Shown: in pieces, positions 6,245-8,670 of the stretch
How positions within the stretch are numbered: the stretch's first letter is position 1
Layout: each line of letters opens with the position of its first letter
Notes under the pieces: model-generated
Databases searched by the model: none
What the model saw: the letters and a program-made list of their open reading frames with translations, nothing else
Told to the model about the DNA's origin: nothing
Made by a program: the position numbers and the translations under genes
From: Flavobacteriaceae bacterium
GTDB lineage: Bacteria; Bacteroidota; Bacteroidia; Flavobacteriales; Flavobacteriaceae
Direction of reading: 5' to 3'
DNA: 8,670 nt
Assembly: GCA_947458575.1 (NCBI GenBank)
Contig: CANHBE010000101.1
Span: 1-8,670, forward strand

Positions 6245-8092
6245 TTATTCTACCGTTACTGATTTTGCAAGATTCCTTGGCTGATCGACATTGCAGCCTC
6301 TCATGACTGCGATATGATAAGAGAGCAATTGTAATGGTATCGTAGTAAGTAACGGAGATAACGCATCGGAAGTCTCCGGGATTTCAATCACATAATCTGC
6401 CAAATCTCGAACTTGAACATCACCCTTGGTAACGACAGCTATGATTTTACCGCTTCTTGACTTGATTTCTTGAATGTTGCTTACGACTTTGTCATAGTGT
6501 CCCTGCTTAGGAGCAATAACAATCACGGGCATATGTTCGTCAATTAGCGCAATTGGACCATGTTTCATTTCAGCAGCCGGATAACCTTCTGCATGTATGT
6601 ATGATATCTCTTTCAATTTGAGTGCACCTTCTAATGCCACGGGAAAATTGTATCCTCTTCCCAAGTAAAGGCAATTGGTTGAATCTTTGAATTTTGCAGC
6701 AATTTCTTTTGTCTTATCATTGGTTTCCAATGCTTCCTTCACTTTCTCTGGTATCAATTCCAATTCTTGCAAATAGCGATGGAAATCGGAATTTGACAAT
6801 GTTCCTTTTGCTTTTGCTAATCTCAAAGCAATCATCGTTAATACCGTAATTTGCGTTGTAAAAGCTTTGGTAGAAGCTACTCCAATTTCTGGCCCCGCAT
6901 GAGTGTATGCTCCTGCATGGGTTTCTCGCGAGATTGAAGAACCGACAACATTACAAACTCCAAAAACAAAAGCTCCACGCTCTTTTGCTAACTTAATCGC
7001 TGCCAAAGAATCGGCTGTTTCTCCCGATTGTGAAATGGCTATAACTACATCACCTTTATTTATAATTGGATTTCTGTATCTAAACTCCGATGCATATTCA
7101 ACCTCAACTGGGATACGAGCAAACTCTTCAATAATATACTCTGCAACCAAACCAGCATGCCAAGAGGTACCACAAGCAATAATCAATATTCTTTGTGCAT
7201 TGAGAAACTTTTCGAGGTTATCTTCCACCCCTGCCATTTGGATTATTCCTTGGTTGGCTAACAGACGTCCGCGATAAGTATCTTTGATTACGTTAGGTTG
7301 CTCATATATTTCCTTCAACATGAAGTGGTCATAGCCTCCTTTTTCAATTTGCTCAAGATTCATTTGCAATTCCTGAACGTAAGGATCGACAATAGTGTCG
7401 TCTTTTATGTTTCTGATTTTTAATGGCTTATGCAAACGCACAACCGCCATTTCTTCATCCTCTAGATAAATAGCGTTTGATGTATACTCAATAAAAGGCG
7501 ATGCGTCTGATGCAATAAAGAACTCATCGTTTCCAACACCAATTGCAAGAGGACTACCGAGTCTGGCAACTACCATCTCATCCGGATTCTTCTTGTCGAA
7601 AACACAAATTGCATAGGCTCCTACGACTTGGTTGAGAGCCACTTGGACTGCTTTACCCAATTTAAGATTCTCCTTTTTCTGTACTTCTTCTATTAGATTA
7701 ACCAATACTTCTGTATCAGTATCTGATTTGAAATTATAACCTCTTTTGATTAACTCCTTCTTCAGTGGTTCATAATTCTCAATAATTCCATTGTGAATAA
7801 TAGCCAACTCTCCGGAATTTGAAAGGTGTGGATGTGAATTAACATCATTAGGCACTCCGTGGGTAGCCCATCGAGTGTGGCCCATACCGATTGTACCTTC
7901 GGTTGTTTTCTCTGCGACAGATCTTTCTTCGAGATCTGAAACTTTTCCCTTTGTTTTTGAGATTTTTAAATCTTTACCATCATACAACATAATACCGGCA
8001 CTGTCATAGCCTCTGTACTCCAATCTTTTTAATCCTTTTATGATAATAGGATAAGCTTCTCTAAATCCTATATAACCCACAATTCCGCACAT
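6245..8092 (-). CDS. glmS: Glutamine--fructose-6-phosphate aminotransferase (isomerizing)
   Basis: GlmS converts fructose 6-phosphate and glutamine to glucosamine 6-phosphate and glutamate. This is the entry step to UDP-GlcNAc for peptidoglycan and lipopolysaccharide, and it takes place in the cytoplasm. The 615 residues match the usual length. The N-terminal glutaminase domain begins MCGIVGYIG, and Cys2 becomes the N-terminal nucleophile once Met is removed. It also has GHTRWATHG (71-79), HNGIIENY (100-107, oxyanion-hole Asn101 and Gly102) and SDTDTE (123-128). Two SIS domains follow, with ACGTS (306-310), SQSGETADS (354-362) and GVASTKAFTTQ (404-414). The isomerase residues are Glu488, Lys492 and Glu495 in LEGALKLKEISYIHAE, and His511 in KHGPIALI. 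Their spacing agrees with E. coli Glu481, Lys485, Glu488 and His504. The protein ends in the conserved PRNLAKSVTVE. Nothing is missing. The ATG lies 3 bases after the stop of the DUF4270-like gene, so translation may be coupled, and no room remains for a glmS riboswitch. Confidence 0.99.
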   Translation of the reverse strand: MCGIVGYIGFREAYPIIIKGLKRLEYRGYDSAGIMLYDGKDLKISKTKGKVSDLEERSVAEKTTEGTIGMGHTRWATHGVPNDVNSHPHLSNSGELAIIHNGIIENYEPLKKELIKRGYNFKSDTDTEVLVNLIEEVQKKENLKLGKAVQVALNQVVGAYAICVFDKKNPDEMVVARLGSPLAIGVGNDEFFIASDASPFIEYTSNAIYLEDEEMAVVRLHKPLKIRNIKDDTIVDPYVQELQMNLEQIEKGGYDHFMLKEIYEQPNVIKDTYRGRLLANQGIIQMAGVEDNLEKFLNAQRILIIACGTSWHAGLVAEYIIEEFARIPVEVEYASEFRYRNPIINKGDVVIAISQSGETADSLAAIKLAKERGAFVFGVCNVVGSSISRETHAGAYTHAGPEIGVASTKAFTTQITVLTMIALRLAKAKGTLSNSDFHRYLQELELIPEKVKEALETNDKTKEIAAKFKDSTNCLYLGRGYNFPVALEGALKLKEISYIHAEGYPAAEMKHGPIALIDEHMPVIVIAPKQGHYDKVVSNIQEIKSRSGKIIAVVTKGDVQVRDLADYVIEIPETSDALSPLLTTIPLQLLSYHIAVMRGCNVDQPRNLAKSVTVE

Positions 8093-8095
8093 AAT

Positions 8096-8670
8096 TTAGT
8101 CTTGTTTTGGTTTAGTAAAATATATCTTTAGTCTAATTCTCTTATCGATAGGTACTTTTTCGCCACTTCCAAATAAAATAGTCCCTAACGGATTGACTAT
8201 CGATGCAGAAGGCAAATCGGCAACATTAAACGCAGTTATTGGCGTCTTTAATTTCTTGTTTTGAACATCTCCTATGTTTTCTGTAACCACCAATCCCAGT
8301 CGAACATTCGTGGAATCGGAATTGTTTATCAACCCACGAATGTGATTGGTAATATTTATTTTGTAATAATTTCCTCGACCAGCAGATTTCTTAATGATTC
8401 CGCCAAAAGTTGATCTCGCAAATTTTGGTTTAGAAGAAGATGTGTTTTGATCTGCAAAATAATCTACCAAGGGTCGTTCGTTTTTTAGGTCATACAAATA
8501 TATTCTATTGGGTTCATCCGCCACGGTGCCCAATGCATCTCGATCAACAAAAAAACTTAAACTAGCATCATTCACAAGCCAATTGTTAGCTCGTAGCTCT
8601 TCCAATTTGTCTGCTACACCATTACCGTTTGTGTCTGCCCCAAAAAGATCAATTACTGCCATTGAACCTG
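8096..8670 (-). CDS. DUF4270-like protein, C-terminal part (N-terminus outside window)
   Basis: The frame is open to the right edge and shows the last 190 residues. The Met at 8660-8662 is internal, because the frame continues upstream through Gly-Ser without a stop. The sequence resembles Bacteroidetes DUF4270 proteins, which are usually secreted lipoproteins of unknown function. Recognisable pieces are RIYLYDLKNERPLVDYF, a late SIVNPLGTILFGSG segment, and the ending LKIYFTKPKQD. Near the visible start is DTNGNGVADKLEE, which fits the calcium-loop pattern DxNxNGxxDxxE, followed by WLVNDASLSFFVD. The signal peptide and any lipobox are outside the window, so localisation cannot be checked here. 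The gene ends 3 bases before glmS and is almost certainly in the same transcript. My assignment to DUF4270 rests on remembered family features and on the glmS neighbourhood. No catalytic motif is visible. Confidence 0.75.
   Translation of the reverse strand, partial: GSMAVIDLFGADTNGNGVADKLEELRANNWLVNDASLSFFVDRDALGTVADEPNRIYLYDLKNERPLVDYFADQNTSSSKPKFARSTFGGIIKKSAGRGNYYKINITNHIRGLINNSDSTNVRLGLVVTENIGDVQNKKLKTPITAFNVADLPSASIVNPLGTILFGSGEKVPIDKRIRLKIYFTKPKQD

Noticed and set aside
6903..7277. Plus-strand open frame of 124 codons
   Set aside because: It is antisense to the highly conserved SIS domains of glmS, which fully explain the sequence.
8093..8095. glmS ribozyme/riboswitch in front of glmS
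   Set aside because: Only three bases separate glmS from the upstream coding sequence. The ribozyme needs far more and is typical of Firmicutes.
8495..8502. TATATTTG, a perfect -7 match on the minus strand, as an internal glmS promoter
   Set aside because: No TTG lies near the 19-base spacing, and the bases encode the conserved IYLYDL segment, so a chance match is likely.
8096..8662. A complete 188-residue gene starting at the ATG at 8662
   Set aside because: The frame continues upstream to the edge without a stop, the ATG is followed by mid-domain sequence, and there is no signal peptide, so the gene is partial.
1..8670. Mobile elements, CRISPR arrays, tRNA or rRNA genes
   Set aside because: No transposase or integrase frame, long direct or inverted repeats, regularly spaced repeats or tRNA-like folds were seen. 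Both intergenic gaps are under 300 bases and are accounted for by terminators and promoter regions.

Overview
The window looks like ordinary chromosome from a member of the Bacteroidota, most likely a flavobacterium. Four signals support this. The F1 beta subunit carries a long insertion before its GQMNEPPG motif. A promoter of the Bacteroidetes type (TTG, 19 bases, TATCTTTG) sits in front of atpD. A TonB-dependent receptor begins with a carboxypeptidase-regulatory-like domain. A DUF4270-like protein lies directly in front of glmS. The DNA is AT-rich, and the gene starts show no clear Shine-Dalgarno sequences. All five genes are on the minus strand, so transcription runs from high to low coordinates.

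Layout in the direction of transcription. (1) 8670-8096: the C-terminal part of a DUF4270-like protein whose N-terminus lies beyond the window. (2) 8092-6245: glmS, complete, 3 bases after the DUF4270 stop and closed by a strong intrinsic terminator at 6199-6223. (3) An AT-rich gap of about 250 bases holding a small inverted repeat and a weak candidate promoter. (4) 5952-3133: a 939-residue TonB-dependent outer-membrane receptor. (5) 3110-1614: a 498-residue SGNH/GDSL-family lipoprotein, 22 bases after the receptor and closed by an intrinsic terminator at 1560-1589. (6) 1471-1442: the promoter of the ATP synthase beta gene. (7) 1369-1: atpD, cut by the left edge after 456 codons. The large atpD frame has no stop at the left edge.

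How the genes fit together. There appear to be three transcription units: DUF4270-glmS (envelope amino-sugar precursor supply plus a protein of unknown role), receptor-SGNH lipoprotein (a probable outer-membrane uptake and processing pair), and atpD with genes beyond the window (ATP synthesis). The gene upstream of atpD is not atpG, so the beta subunit is encoded apart from the alpha/gamma cluster, as is usual in this phylum.

I found no mobile element, CRISPR array, tRNA, rRNA or clearly novel machinery. The best candidate for something undescribed is the receptor-SGNH lipoprotein pair. It resembles a SusC/SusD arrangement with an esterase-like lipoprotein in the SusD place, and its substrate cannot be read from the sequence.
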